This document shows positions 54,214 to 63,423 of a stretch of DNA of 64,000 bases, in pieces (position 1 is the first letter of the stretch; the number at the start of each line of letters is the position of its first letter). The DNA comes from Chitinophagales bacterium. GTDB lineage: Bacteria > Bacteroidota > Bacteroidia > Chitinophagales > LD1. The stretch covers positions 186,001 through 250,000 of the forward strand of contig JAEUVA010000002.1 of assembly GCA_016787045.1 (NCBI GenBank), in the 5' to 3' direction. The notes below the pieces were generated by a model. It was not told where the DNA came from, searched no databases, and saw nothing but the letters and a program-made list of their open reading frames with translations. Position numbers and translations under genes: made by a program.

Positions 54214-54259
54214 TTGACATTAATGCAGAAAATAGGTTTGTTGCAGCCCATTACTGGGC
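54214..54259 (+). promoter_or_regulatory. Possible promoter and leader hairpin before the Psd-like gene
   Basis: TTG (54214-54216) and TAGGTTTG (54233-54240) fit the consensus, with a 16-bp spacer that is shorter than usual. A small hairpin GCCCA-TTAC-TGGGC (54246-54259) lies just after it, 40 bases before the start codon. Confidence 0.4.
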
Positions 54260-54299
54260 AAGACTATCGCCATTAACCGCTCTTTGCTTTATTCGCTGC

Positions 54300-54935
54300 A
54301 TGAAAACAACAAAGCGATTTTTGGTAGCTGTGGTGTTATTGGGTGCAGTACTGGGCTTGTATTACCAATTTTGGTTTTTGCGCCTGCCCGATAGAAACAT
54401 ACCCGCTAACGAAAAACTGTTTGTAAGCCCCGCCAACGGCAAAGTGGTGGCGGTGTTTGGCTGGAACGATTCAATTGTTCAAATCACGAAAAAAGAGTTT
54501 GGCGCTTTTGATACCTGGGTGGCCGATGTGGACACAGCCGGCACTATTATTCATATACAAATGGATGTTACCAATGTACACTACCAACGCGCGCCTACCA
54601 ATGCGGTGCTGTTATCAAAAAAATATGTAACCGGTAACTTTAGCAATGCCGTAGTGATGAATAATGAGTGGGGCATACGGTTTGAAAACGAGCACAACGA
54701 ACTGACCTTTGAAAACACGAAGGGCAAAAAATATAAATTAGTGCAAATAGCCGGTTTTGTGGCTCGCAGAATAGAAGATTTTTTGACCAAAGGCCAGCAA
54801 GTAAAACAAGGCGATGTAATTGGGCTGATAAAATTAGGCAGCCAGGTAACGGTGATACTACCCAGTGGTGTGCAGCTAAAAACCAAAACCGGTGATGTGG
54901 TAACAGAAGGCGAGAGCGTACTGGCGGAGTGGTAG
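54300..54935 (+). CDS. Phosphatidylserine decarboxylase-like protein (short form)
   Basis: The 211-residue product has an N-terminal membrane segment (FLVAVVLLGAVLGLYYQFWF). It then shows the short Psd/Asd pattern: LPDRNIPANEKLFVSPANGKV, IHIQMDVTNVHYQRAP, LVQIAGFVARRI and GLIKLGSQVTVILPSGVQ. In the family the proenzyme cleaves itself between Gly and Ser of an LGS motif to make the pyruvoyl cofactor; here LGSQV is present. It would make phosphatidylethanolamine from phosphatidylserine. It lies next to the mlaF-mlaE phospholipid transporter genes, though on the opposite strand. Confidence 0.85.
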   Translation: MKTTKRFLVAVVLLGAVLGLYYQFWFLRLPDRNIPANEKLFVSPANGKVVAVFGWNDSIVQITKKEFGAFDTWVADVDTAGTIIHIQMDVTNVHYQRAPTNAVLLSKKYVTGNFSNAVVMNNEWGIRFENEHNELTFENTKGKKYKLVQIAGFVARRIEDFLTKGQQVKQGDVIGLIKLGSQVTVILPSGVQLKTKTGDVVTEGESVLAEW

Positions 54936-54946
54936 ATTAGGGCTAT

Positions 54947-55705
54947 CTATACTTTGGCGTTTCTGCGCAGGTCTTTCAAAAAGTCTGAGGCAAAAATAAA
55001 GTCAAACAGTTCACCATCGGTAATGGTCATTATCTCTTTATTGGTGCCCTCCCAGTACTTTAACCCTTCGTGCAGAAAAACAACTTTTTCGCCAAACCCC
55101 ATCACGCTGTTCATATCGTGCGTATTTATTACTGTGGTAATGTTGTACTCCTGTGTAATTTCTTGTATCAGATGATCAATTACAATAGATGTTTTGGGGT
55201 CTAAGCCCGAGTTGGGCTCATCGCAAAAAAGATACTTGGGGTTCATAACAATAGCCCGCGCAATACCTACGCGCTTTTTCATGCCACCCGATAGCTCACC
55301 GGGGTATTTTTTATTGGTGTTTTCCATGTTTACCCGCTTCAGGCAAAAGTTAACCCGCTCGTTTTTTTCTTCAGTGGTTTTGTTGGTAAACATATCTAAC
55401 GGAAAACGAATATTTTCTTCCACCGTCATTGAGTCAAACAGCGCAGTGCCCTGAAAAAGCATCCCTATTTCGCGCCTGATAGTTTTGCGCTCTTTAAAGT
55501 CCATAGCCGTAATGTTGCGGCCATCAAATTCTATGGTACCCGAGTCTGGCTCAAAAAGCCCCACCATACACTTTAAGGTAACGGTTTTGCCCGAGCCGGA
55601 CTTGCCAATAATAAGGTTGCACTTACCGGTATCAAACAGCGCACTTACCCCTTTAAGTACTTGCTGCGTACCAAAGTTTTTCTTGATGTCTTTTATCTCT
55701 ATCAC
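54947..55705 (-). CDS. mlaF: Mla-type ABC transporter ATP-binding protein
   Basis: This 252-residue ATPase has Walker A GKSGSGKTVTL (about residues 34-44), a Q-loop (MLFQGTALFDSMTV), the ABC signature LSGGMKKRVGIARA and Walker B YLFCDEPNSGLDP. The PNSGLDP form instead of PTSGLDP is common in the MlaF family. It powers phospholipid trafficking between inner and outer membranes. It overlaps mlaE by 4 bp. The MCE-domain subunit (MlaD) is not adjacent. Confidence 0.9.
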   Translation of the reverse strand: MIEIKDIKKNFGTQQVLKGVSALFDTGKCNLIIGKSGSGKTVTLKCMVGLFEPDSGTIEFDGRNITAMDFKERKTIRREIGMLFQGTALFDSMTVEENIRFPLDMFTNKTTEEKNERVNFCLKRVNMENTNKKYPGELSGGMKKRVGIARAIVMNPKYLFCDEPNSGLDPKTSIVIDHLIQEITQEYNITTVINTHDMNSVMGFGEKVVFLHEGLKYWEGTNKEIMTITDGELFDFIFASDFLKDLRRNAKV

Positions 55706-56445
55706 AATAGTAAAAATGCTACAAAAAAGTTTACAACAATTACAGCTATACTGCTCACCACCACCGCTTGAGTGCTGGCTTTGCCTATTTCAATAGCCCC
55801 ACCTTCTACATAAAATCCTTTGTAGCAAGAGATAGAAGCAATAATAAACCCAAATAAAGTGGACTTAATAAGCATGATGTTAAGGTCTTTAGTCAAAAAC
55901 AAATCTTGCAAGCCGCGCACATATTCTGCCGTGCTAAAGTAGCCACCGGCTACACCACCAACCCATCCGCCCATAATGCCCAAAAATACGGCTATAACCA
56001 CCAACAATGGCACTACAATTACTGCTGCCAAAATCTTGGGGCCTACCAAATACCCTGGTGTGTTAACCCCCATTATCTCGTACGCATCTATCTGCTCAGA
56101 TATACGCATGCTGCCCAACTCAGAGGCAATATTGCTGCCCACTTTGCCCGCCAATAGCAGTGCCGAAATGGTAGGTGCTAACTCTAATATGATGGATTTG
56201 CGCAAGATAGAACCCATCCACCACATGGGCACTATGCCTATAGATTTTAACTGATATGAAAATTGTACAGCCGTAACAGCACCTATAAAAGTAGCTACTA
56301 TAGCAATGATAACTAAAGACCCAATGCCAATTTCATTGGCCTGCCGGAAAGTTTCTTTCCAGTACATCTGGGCTTTTTCGGGCTTTGAAACAGCGCTGCG
56401 CAAAAGCGACACATAGCTCCCAAACGTGGCGAAGATTTTATACAT
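55702..56445 (-). CDS. mlaE: Mla-type ABC transporter permease
   Basis: This 247-residue permease shows the MlaE/YrbE family: FIGAVTAVQFSYQLKSIG, LAPTISALLLAGKVGSNIAS, ELGSMRISEQIDAYEIMGVN and YLVGPKILAAVIVVPLLVV, in about five helices. It is the first gene of a two-gene operon with mlaF, coupled by a 4-bp overlap. It probably forms the transmembrane part of a phospholipid or sterol-like lipid transporter. The substrate-binding MCE subunit must be encoded elsewhere. Confidence 0.93.
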   Translation of the reverse strand: MYKIFATFGSYVSLLRSAVSKPEKAQMYWKETFRQANEIGIGSLVIIAIVATFIGAVTAVQFSYQLKSIGIVPMWWMGSILRKSIILELAPTISALLLAGKVGSNIASELGSMRISEQIDAYEIMGVNTPGYLVGPKILAAVIVVPLLVVIAVFLGIMGGWVGGVAGGYFSTAEYVRGLQDLFLTKDLNIMLIKSTLFGFIIASISCYKGFYVEGGAIEIGKASTQAVVVSSIAVIVVNFFVAFLLL

Positions 56446-56484
56446 AAACCGCGCTAATATAGATTTTTCGGTAAGTGCAAAATA

Positions 56485-59217
56485 CTACTTACCTCTGATG
56501 AGGTGAATAAAACCACCTCCCTTTTTTTCGCCAAGCGGTTTTTTAATCAACTTGCCCAGGCGCTGTTCGTAGTAGAAACCGGCATACAAATACACTCCAT
56601 CTGCGCAGTCTTTTCCGCTGTTATTCATTTTGCCATTCCAGCCAATATAGGGGTCTTCGGTGCTAAACACCTGCTCGCCCCAGCGGTTAAAAATTTTCAT
56701 TTCAATTTTAGATACAAACCGGTAGGGTAGAAACGGATGGAAAATTTCGTTTGCTCCATCGCCATTGGGGGTAAAGGTATTGGGTAGTATGTAGTATGGG
56801 CAATTATCTACACAAAAAACATTGCTGAACGCACTCTCGTTGCCTACTCTATCCAGTGCTGTAACAGCATAGCAGCCCGCCAGATTATCGGTCAATAAGT
56901 GGTTGTAAGAAGAATCTGCTTTTGTGTTAGTGCTATCTAAAAGTATCCATTGTGCAGTAGAGTCATCGCTACGATAAATGTAGTAGTGGGTTACATCGTC
57001 ATTACAAGTGCTGTCTATCAAACTCCATTTCAGGTAGTTGATAAACTGCTGTGTGTTCCAGGGTTGGTTATTGTATGTATCACAATCATTAACCACACGA
57101 AGTACTGGCGGACAAGGAGGAAGCGTATCTACCGGTACCCCGCAATCAATTTGACTTTTATTGAGCAGCGGACGCGGAAAAACACCCACCGCATAATGGC
57201 CATAGGCCTTCACATAGTAGCAATACAGCGAGTCATTAGTCAGCCCGGTATCCGCATAGGTATGGGTGTAACTAACGCCTATAGAATCATACGCGGCTGT
57301 TAGCTTGTTGAACCGGAATACCGAAAAACTGTCGTTTGTCCAGGGTACGTTTTCGTTCCACTTCAAATTTAGCGATTGGTCGCTGGGCTGCACTTCTAAA
57401 TAAACCGATGAGGCAGTGTTGGAATTGCCAACCGTATCACCATTAGAAAAAAATAATACCCGGTAACTATACGGATTGTCTTGGGTGTTTAATCCGGTAT
57501 CGGTAAAAAAGGTATCTGTTATAGCAGAAAATGAATTGGCATTAGGGGTTGAGTGAATCAACACCGGAGCATTGAAATTGAACCCGGTGCTTCGATACAA
57601 ATCAAACCGGTAAGGTGGTGTAAACTGTAAGGTATCTAAATTGTTGCCCCCGGCCAAGGGTTTGCTCCAGCGCACAAACAGTTGTCCGTTGGTGGCATCG
57701 GTAGTCAGCACATCGGCATTGAGCATTACCGGCACACTAATGGGCATAAACACGCATACTTCGTTGCTTGGTACACTTTCTACCGCATCGTACTGAAACA
57801 CTCCGTTGGGCGATTGCTTAGAAAAATGTGCTAACACCCTGTAGCTATACTGCTGACCCACCACACTGGTAAAGTCGGTATAGGTGTAGGTGAACACATT
57901 AGCGGTGGTAATTTTAGTATAACCACGCTGCGCCAATCCGGTTTCGCAGTAGTCGGGGGTAAACGAATCGCACTCTACCTTTCGCCACACACTAAAGCCC
58001 CTAAAATCTGGCGATGAAGCGCAGCTATATGGGTTTTGCCAGTTGAGCGTAATGGCATTTGGCGATGAGGTGGCTGTGAGGTTTTCTACCGGTGGAGCTA
58101 TGATGGTAATGAGCCATGTTTTTAAATCTACCAGCGGAATGGGCACTCCTGCACTCACGTAATTATCCTCTGCTTTAAAAACTACCTGATACGGCTGCTT
58201 ACGAATAAGCGCACAGGCGGTTTGCCAACTAAACGTGCCGCTGGCCGGGTTACCGTTAGTGGCGCTAAATGTAGCCGCAGGAGTGGTTAAGAATGGGCCT
58301 CCATTGGCCGTAAACTTAACTATCTGGCTAAAGTTAGGGTCTGTGGCCGATACGTTGCGTAGCAGGGCATCACCGGCACGCACACAGGTATCGGCAAACT
58401 CTACAATTTGTGGAGGTGAGTTGGGTTTGCTGCCCACCAATATTTGCATATCTCGCAGTAGCGTGCCCATTTTTACTCCATTGCGAAATTCGGTAACCAG
58501 TATGGCTATGTTGTATATGCCGGCCTTGCAAGGGGTGTTCCACACAATTTCACCGGTTTTGCTGTTGATGCTAAAAATGTTCCCGCTTACACAACAATTG
58601 TTGCAGTAAGGTGCCGGAAAAACATAGTTGGGCACAAACACATTTTTATCGCGCAGAGGTACTACTAGTTCATACGTTAAACTATCACCATCGGGGTCGT
58701 AGGCATTAGGGTTGTGCTCAAATATCTCGTTCACATTAGCGTAGTCTATAGGCATATTGAGCAAAATAGGAGAGGAGTTAAACCCAATATTTTGAATATC
58801 GTTTGGGAACCGAAGTGTATCTTCCACATAAAACTCTACATCTATGGAGTTGCCATTGTCTATATTCAAAATGCCATTAATGCGATTGGGGTCTTGCATG
58901 CCTATAACAAAATAATTTCCGGGTGCAGGAGGTACGCCTACATAAGTGTGGCTGCCTACAAAAATATTTTGTTGTATATCGTTACCCACCACGGTACCAT
59001 TTCCATTTACTCGCCCAATGGTGTCTATCACACCATCGCCCCAGTTGAGTACAACCCAGGGTTTATCGGCAGGGCTGCCTACGGTGGTATAAGTAATTAC
59101 GCTGCATTTGTAGCTGAGGTTACCGGTGCGTTCGTATATAATTTCGCCAGCCCTATAGTGTGTTGCTCCGGCAAAAAAAGGAAGAAAAAAAACGAAGAAT
59201 AGGACTATGCTTTTCAT
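56485..59217 (-). CDS. T9SS type B secreted protein with cadherin-like and fibronectin III domains
   Basis: The product has 910 residues. A signal peptide (MKSIVLFFVFFLPFFAGA) is followed by a family-typical opening (THYRAGEIIYERTGNLSYKC), PKD/cadherin-like modules (NPNAYDPDGDSLTYELVVPL) and at least two fibronectin III-like units (ENLTATSSPNAITLNWQNPY and a later pair). The C-terminus (PNTFTPNGDGANEIFHPF, then FNRWGEQVFS, ending LIRGK) is the gliding-motility-associated domain that serves as the T9SS type B signal. It is probably a surface-exposed structural or adhesive protein. Type B cargo often polymerises or is held by PorP/SprF proteins. Confidence 0.93.
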   Translation of the reverse strand: MKSIVLFFVFFLPFFAGATHYRAGEIIYERTGNLSYKCSVITYTTVGSPADKPWVVLNWGDGVIDTIGRVNGNGTVVGNDIQQNIFVGSHTYVGVPPAPGNYFVIGMQDPNRINGILNIDNGNSIDVEFYVEDTLRFPNDIQNIGFNSSPILLNMPIDYANVNEIFEHNPNAYDPDGDSLTYELVVPLRDKNVFVPNYVFPAPYCNNCCVSGNIFSINSKTGEIVWNTPCKAGIYNIAILVTEFRNGVKMGTLLRDMQILVGSKPNSPPQIVEFADTCVRAGDALLRNVSATDPNFSQIVKFTANGGPFLTTPAATFSATNGNPASGTFSWQTACALIRKQPYQVVFKAEDNYVSAGVPIPLVDLKTWLITIIAPPVENLTATSSPNAITLNWQNPYSCASSPDFRGFSVWRKVECDSFTPDYCETGLAQRGYTKITTANVFTYTYTDFTSVVGQQYSYRVLAHFSKQSPNGVFQYDAVESVPSNEVCVFMPISVPVMLNADVLTTDATNGQLFVRWSKPLAGGNNLDTLQFTPPYRFDLYRSTGFNFNAPVLIHSTPNANSFSAITDTFFTDTGLNTQDNPYSYRVLFFSNGDTVGNSNTASSVYLEVQPSDQSLNLKWNENVPWTNDSFSVFRFNKLTAAYDSIGVSYTHTYADTGLTNDSLYCYYVKAYGHYAVGVFPRPLLNKSQIDCGVPVDTLPPCPPVLRVVNDCDTYNNQPWNTQQFINYLKWSLIDSTCNDDVTHYYIYRSDDSTAQWILLDSTNTKADSSYNHLLTDNLAGCYAVTALDRVGNESAFSNVFCVDNCPYYILPNTFTPNGDGANEIFHPFLPYRFVSKIEMKIFNRWGEQVFSTEDPYIGWNGKMNNSGKDCADGVYLYAGFYYEQRLGKLIKKPLGEKKGGGFIHLIRGK

Positions 59218-59413
59218 GGGCTTGGCTGTACTAACGCTAGGTACGAAAATATGTTTTAAAGGCAGAAAATTTCACCACCATCTTAAAAGCATACATGCGT
59301 AGCACAGAGGGGTGTTTGTTATTGTGTACAACATGTGGAGAATTATCATTAATTGTGTAAACTTGCAATCCTGTTTTGCCGTACAAGCATGCAAACAGTG
59401 TTTTATGCAAAAG

Positions 59414-60190
59414 ATGAAATACATAATGATAGCGTTGCTCTTGGTGCCTGCTTTTGCATTTTTGCCCAGCGATAAATCGTTTGAAGAAATTCAGAAATCG
59501 TTTCCGCGAGTGAGCGAGGCGTATGAGCGTAAAGAAGAACTGATAAAAATGCGCTGCCGCTCTAAAGATGTGGCCGAGGAGTTTGGCAATATGTTTATTC
59601 GGGTGTTTAAACAAGAGGCACAAATGGAAGTATGGGTGCGCAATTCTTTTGGCAATTACATTCTTTTTAATTCTTACAAAGTATATGCTATGTCGGGCAC
59701 ACTTGGCCCCAAACGCCAACAAGGCGATGCACAGGTGCCCGAGGGTTTTTACCATATCAATGAGTTTAATCCATACAGCAATTATCTGCTCAGCTTGGGT
59801 ATTAACTACCCCAACGAGTCAGACATGAAGTTGAGTGCTGCTCCCAAAAAAGGGGGTAGTATTTTTATACATGGCGGGCAGGTGAGTGCCGGATGTATGG
59901 CTATGAGTGATTATTATATTGAAGATATTTACCTGTGTGCCGTTAAAGCGCGTAATCAGGGGCAAGAAAAAATTCCGGTACACGTTTTTCCTTTCCGGAT
60001 GACTACCCAAAACACCTACAACGCACTTACAAAACCCGAAAACAAAGCACACGCCAAGTTGTGGGCTAACTTGCAGCAGGGCTATTTGTTTTTTGAGCAA
60101 AACAAGCGGGTACCCGATGTATATGTATCTGCTGAAGGGTACTACAAGTTTGTAGATGTGAATGCCGCTCAGGCCTCATCGGGCAAGTAA
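59414..60190 (+). CDS. L,D-transpeptidase family protein
   Basis: The product is 258 residues from the ATG at 59414 (an ATG at 59405 is equally possible), with a signal peptide (MKYIMIALLLVPAFAFLPS). The YkuD-type active site lies in SIFIHGGQVSAGCMAMSDYY, with the catalytic HxxxxxxGC pattern (His and Cys both present). Upstream AMSGTLGPKRQQGDAQVPEG matches the family pattern GPKxxxGDxxTPEG. Such enzymes cross-link peptidoglycan by 3-3 bonds or tether proteins to it. The basic/helical C-terminal third resembles YafK-type members. It converges on ppk1 with 8 bp between. Confidence 0.9.
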   Translation: MKYIMIALLLVPAFAFLPSDKSFEEIQKSFPRVSEAYERKEELIKMRCRSKDVAEEFGNMFIRVFKQEAQMEVWVRNSFGNYILFNSYKVYAMSGTLGPKRQQGDAQVPEGFYHINEFNPYSNYLLSLGINYPNESDMKLSAAPKKGGSIFIHGGQVSAGCMAMSDYYIEDIYLCAVKARNQGQEKIPVHVFPFRMTTQNTYNALTKPENKAHAKLWANLQQGYLFFEQNKRVPDVYVSAEGYYKFVDVNAAQASSGK

Positions 60191-60198
60191 TCTGTTTT

Positions 60199-62244
60199 CT
60201 ATTTCAACATTTCGTAAATGGCTTCTTGTGCGCGTACTTTTGGTGCGCTGGCATGTATGCGCAATTCATTGCGCAAACCGGGGTCTATGGTGCGGGTTTT
60301 GGTGTTATCGCTCCATTGTACCTCCATTATTCTACGTAGCTCACGTTGTATGCTTTTGTCGTAAATGGGGCAGCCGGTTTCTACACGGTAATCAAGGTTG
60401 CGGGTCATCCAGTCGGCACTGGAAATAAAGTAGAGTTCATCACCACAATTTTTAAAAATAAAGATGCGGGAGTGCTCTAAAAACTTATCTACTAAACTGA
60501 TTACTTCAATATTTTCGCTCATGCCTGGCACACCGGGTACCAGCGTGCAAATGCCGCGCACTATGGCACGAACTTTAACACCGGCACGCCCGGCTTTGTA
60601 AAGCTGGCTAATCATTTCTTCATCTACCAAGCTGTTCATTTTAATAAAAATCTCTGCGGGCTTGCCTTTGCGGGCATGGTCTATTTCGTTTTCAATGAGC
60701 TTAATAAACTTTTTGCGGGTAGAAAGTGGCGAAAGGATAAGGTGCTTGTACTGATGTACTTTGTAGTTTTTTTCAAAAAAATCAAACACATGTTCAACCT
60801 CTTTTGTAATGGCGCTGTTGCTTGTAAACAGGGCATCATCGCTATACACTTGCGAGGTTTGCTCATTGTAGTTGCCGGTAGTAATGTTGGCGTAATGTTG
60901 GTTTTTTCCTGCCTCGGTGCGGGTAATGAGGCAGAGTTTGGAATGTACTTTTAACCCCTGTACACCATAAATAACTTGTATGCCTTCGTCTTGCAGTTGC
61001 TGCGCCCATTTAATGTTGGCTTCTTCGTCAAAACGGGCTTGCAGTTCTACCACAGCCACTACATGTTTACCATTTTTTGCGGCATTGATAAGTGCATTAA
61101 TCACCATCGATTTTGCAGCCACACGGTACAGCGTGATTTTGATAGTTTTTACCAAAGGGTCAATTGCTGCTTCGCGCAAAAAATCAATAAAGTGGGCGAA
61201 ACTTTGGTATGGGTAGTGCAGCATAATGTCCTGCTTTTTCAGAACTTCAAAAAAGCTGGCACCGGTGGGTAGTTTTTTGTGTGGTATGGGCTTAATGCGT
61301 TGGTAGTAGAGGGCATCGTTTCCCATTTTTGGAAAACGCATAAAGTCTTTGAAATTATGGTATCGGCCACCGGGCAAAATATTGTCGTTGTCTTTGAGTT
61401 TCATTTTCAGTTTAATGAACTCAAACAGGTCGCGGGGTATTTGTTTGTCATATACAAACCGTACAGGCACACCTTTTTGGCGGGCTTTCACACTCTTGGT
61501 AATCTTATCTAAAAAGCTGTGGGATATATCGTTGTCTATATCCAGTTCTGCATCGCGGGTTACTTTTATGGTGTAGGCCTCTATCTGGTTGTATGGAAAG
61601 GCCACAAACACCTCTTTTAGATTGTAGCGAATTACATCATCTAATAATATGATGTATTTGTTTTTGCCTTTAAATGGTAAAATCAAAAACCGGTCGGCCA
61701 CATCGGTGGGTACTTCTGCCAGGGCGTATTGCTTACTCTGCGGTTTATTTTTTACAGAAAGACGTATGGCCAGATAGATGGCTTTATCTTTTAGCTCCGG
61801 AAAGGTTTTTACCTGCTGAAGCATAATGGGTACCAGCGCGTGGCGTACGTTTTCGTTGAAATAGTTTTTTACAAACTCACCTTGCTCTGCATTCAATTGT
61901 GTTTCGTTAATAATGTGTATCCCTTTTTTGCTGAGTTCAGCATGTATCTGGCTGTAAATTTCTTCAAACTTGCGCCCCTGACGCAGCACGGCTTTTTGTA
62001 CTTCGCTGAGTATTTTTTTGGGCTTGTAGTGAATCGTAGCTTTAGCGCGTTTACCCAAAGCCAGCAATCGTTTGAGCGTAGCTATACGCACCCGAAAAAA
62101 CTCATCTTGATTATTGGAGAAAATGCCCAAAAAGCGAAGTCGCTCTAACAAAGGCACATTAGCATCTGCTGCTTCTTGCAACACTCTTTCATTGAAACTT
62201 AACCAACTAATTTCGCGGTTAATAAAACTATCTTGCTTAGCCAT
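60199..62244 (-). CDS. ppk1: Polyphosphate kinase 1
   Basis: This 681-residue enzyme reversibly makes polyphosphate from ATP. The N-terminal and helical domains open with FINREISWLSFNERVLQEAA and FFRVRIATLKR. The two catalytic histidines are His about 434 in VHSKLCLITR (autophosphorylated) and His about 591 in FLEHSRIFIFKN. The ATP-binding SADWMTRNLDYRVETGCPI is present. Length is as expected. A -7-like TACTTTTA lies upstream, but no exact promoter is visible. Confidence 0.96.
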   Translation of the reverse strand: MAKQDSFINREISWLSFNERVLQEAADANVPLLERLRFLGIFSNNQDEFFRVRIATLKRLLALGKRAKATIHYKPKKILSEVQKAVLRQGRKFEEIYSQIHAELSKKGIHIINETQLNAEQGEFVKNYFNENVRHALVPIMLQQVKTFPELKDKAIYLAIRLSVKNKPQSKQYALAEVPTDVADRFLILPFKGKNKYIILLDDVIRYNLKEVFVAFPYNQIEAYTIKVTRDAELDIDNDISHSFLDKITKSVKARQKGVPVRFVYDKQIPRDLFEFIKLKMKLKDNDNILPGGRYHNFKDFMRFPKMGNDALYYQRIKPIPHKKLPTGASFFEVLKKQDIMLHYPYQSFAHFIDFLREAAIDPLVKTIKITLYRVAAKSMVINALINAAKNGKHVVAVVELQARFDEEANIKWAQQLQDEGIQVIYGVQGLKVHSKLCLITRTEAGKNQHYANITTGNYNEQTSQVYSDDALFTSNSAITKEVEHVFDFFEKNYKVHQYKHLILSPLSTRKKFIKLIENEIDHARKGKPAEIFIKMNSLVDEEMISQLYKAGRAGVKVRAIVRGICTLVPGVPGMSENIEVISLVDKFLEHSRIFIFKNCGDELYFISSADWMTRNLDYRVETGCPIYDKSIQRELRRIMEVQWSDNTKTRTIDPGLRNELRIHASAPKVRAQEAIYEMLK

Positions 62245-62401
62245 AAATGGTACAACTACACGGTGGGTTTTAAATTCTAAAAGTAATTGTTGGCAGCACT
62301 AAAAAAATAAAAGCTACCTGTTTGATTGGAATTTTAATGTTGGCTTAACATGCTTGAACCGTTTTTAAAGTTGGTGATTACAGATTAATTTGCTTTGCAC
62401 C

Positions 62402-63274
62402 ATGAACCTAAAAAGCCGTATTGCCCCCACCCCCAGCGGATACTTACACTTAGGCAATGCGTTTAATTTTCTCCTTACCTGGTGGTTGGTTCGTCAAAGC
62501 AAAGGCGTGTTGCAATTGCGTATTGATGATGTAGATGCCCCGCGCATACAGCCGGAGTACCTTAACGATGTGTTTTATACCCTTGAATGGTTGGGCATAG
62601 ATTGGGATGAGGGACCGTTTAGTGCCGAGCAACATCGCAAAGAATTTTCTATGCAGTTGCGTTTGCCCGAATACAGAGCGCACTTGTTATATCTAATTGA
62701 ACAAAATGTAGTGTACGCTTGTACATGCTCCCGAAGCGATGTGGCAAAAGGATTATCGTGCAATTGTGTAAAGAAGCACAAAACCGCTTTACCCCAAAAG
62801 AAGTTTGCTTACAAAATGAAAACAGATAACGCTGTAACATCATACACCGATGGGTGGAGTGGATATCAAACAGCAATCCTCCATGAAGTAATGCCCAATT
62901 TTGTAGTGTGGCGCAACGATAATTTACCTGCCTATCAACTCTTTTCGGTGATAGAAGATAATAGGAGTGGAGTGAATGCTATAGTACGTGGCGAGGATTT
63001 GCTGCACACCACAGCCGCTCAACTATTTTTAGCCGATAAACTGGGTATGCAATCATTTCATCAAGTACAGTTCTATCATCATCCGTTGCTGACAGATAGT
63101 AATGGATCAAAATTGTCTAAATCGGCAGGTTCTTTGTCGCTAAAAAATATTCGGGAGTCCGGTCAGTCGGCACAACAAGTATTGCAGTCATTTTCAAACT
63201 GGCTTAAATTGAAAACTCCCGTTTGTCAAGCGAAAGAGTTGCTTGACATCTCTATTAACGTGGTATGTTTTTGA
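62402..63274 (+). CDS. GluQ-like glutamyl-Q tRNA(Asp) synthetase (short GluRS paralogue)
   Basis: The product is 290 residues from the ATG at 62402; a TTG four codons earlier is less likely. It has the class I catalytic core without the anticodon-binding domain. The HIGH equivalent is HLGN (in APTPSGYLHLGNAF), RIDDVDAPRIQPEY follows, and the KMSKS equivalent is KLSKS. Cysteines in YACTCSRSDVAKGLSCNC match the zinc site of GluQ enzymes. GluQ attaches glutamate to queuosine 34 of tRNA-Asp (anticodon QUC). The assignment rests on the short length, this zinc motif and a separate full-length gltX at 39306. Confidence 0.78.
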   Translation: MNLKSRIAPTPSGYLHLGNAFNFLLTWWLVRQSKGVLQLRIDDVDAPRIQPEYLNDVFYTLEWLGIDWDEGPFSAEQHRKEFSMQLRLPEYRAHLLYLIEQNVVYACTCSRSDVAKGLSCNCVKKHKTALPQKKFAYKMKTDNAVTSYTDGWSGYQTAILHEVMPNFVVWRNDNLPAYQLFSVIEDNRSGVNAIVRGEDLLHTTAAQLFLADKLGMQSFHQVQFYHHPLLTDSNGSKLSKSAGSLSLKNIRESGQSAQQVLQSFSNWLKLKTPVCQAKELLDISINVVCF

Positions 63275-63307
63275 TTAGCAAACCTTTCTTGTTTCACATA
63301 CGGCAAT

Positions 63308-63337
63308 AAAAAACGGTGCACTGTTGCCAGTGCACCG
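63308..63337 (-). terminator. Rho-independent terminator of katG
   Basis: CGGTGCACTG (63314-63323) pairs perfectly with CAGTGCACCG (63328-63337) around a 4-base loop. On the minus strand TTTTTTATTG follows. It lies 87 bases after the katG stop and has no T-run on the plus strand. Confidence 0.85.
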
Positions 63338-63423
63338 CTAACTACCCTGCTAACCCTATCTTTGTTTCTCTATTACATAACAAGTTACGATGTTTTAAGC
63401 ACCTTGGATTTCTAATTCTGTAT

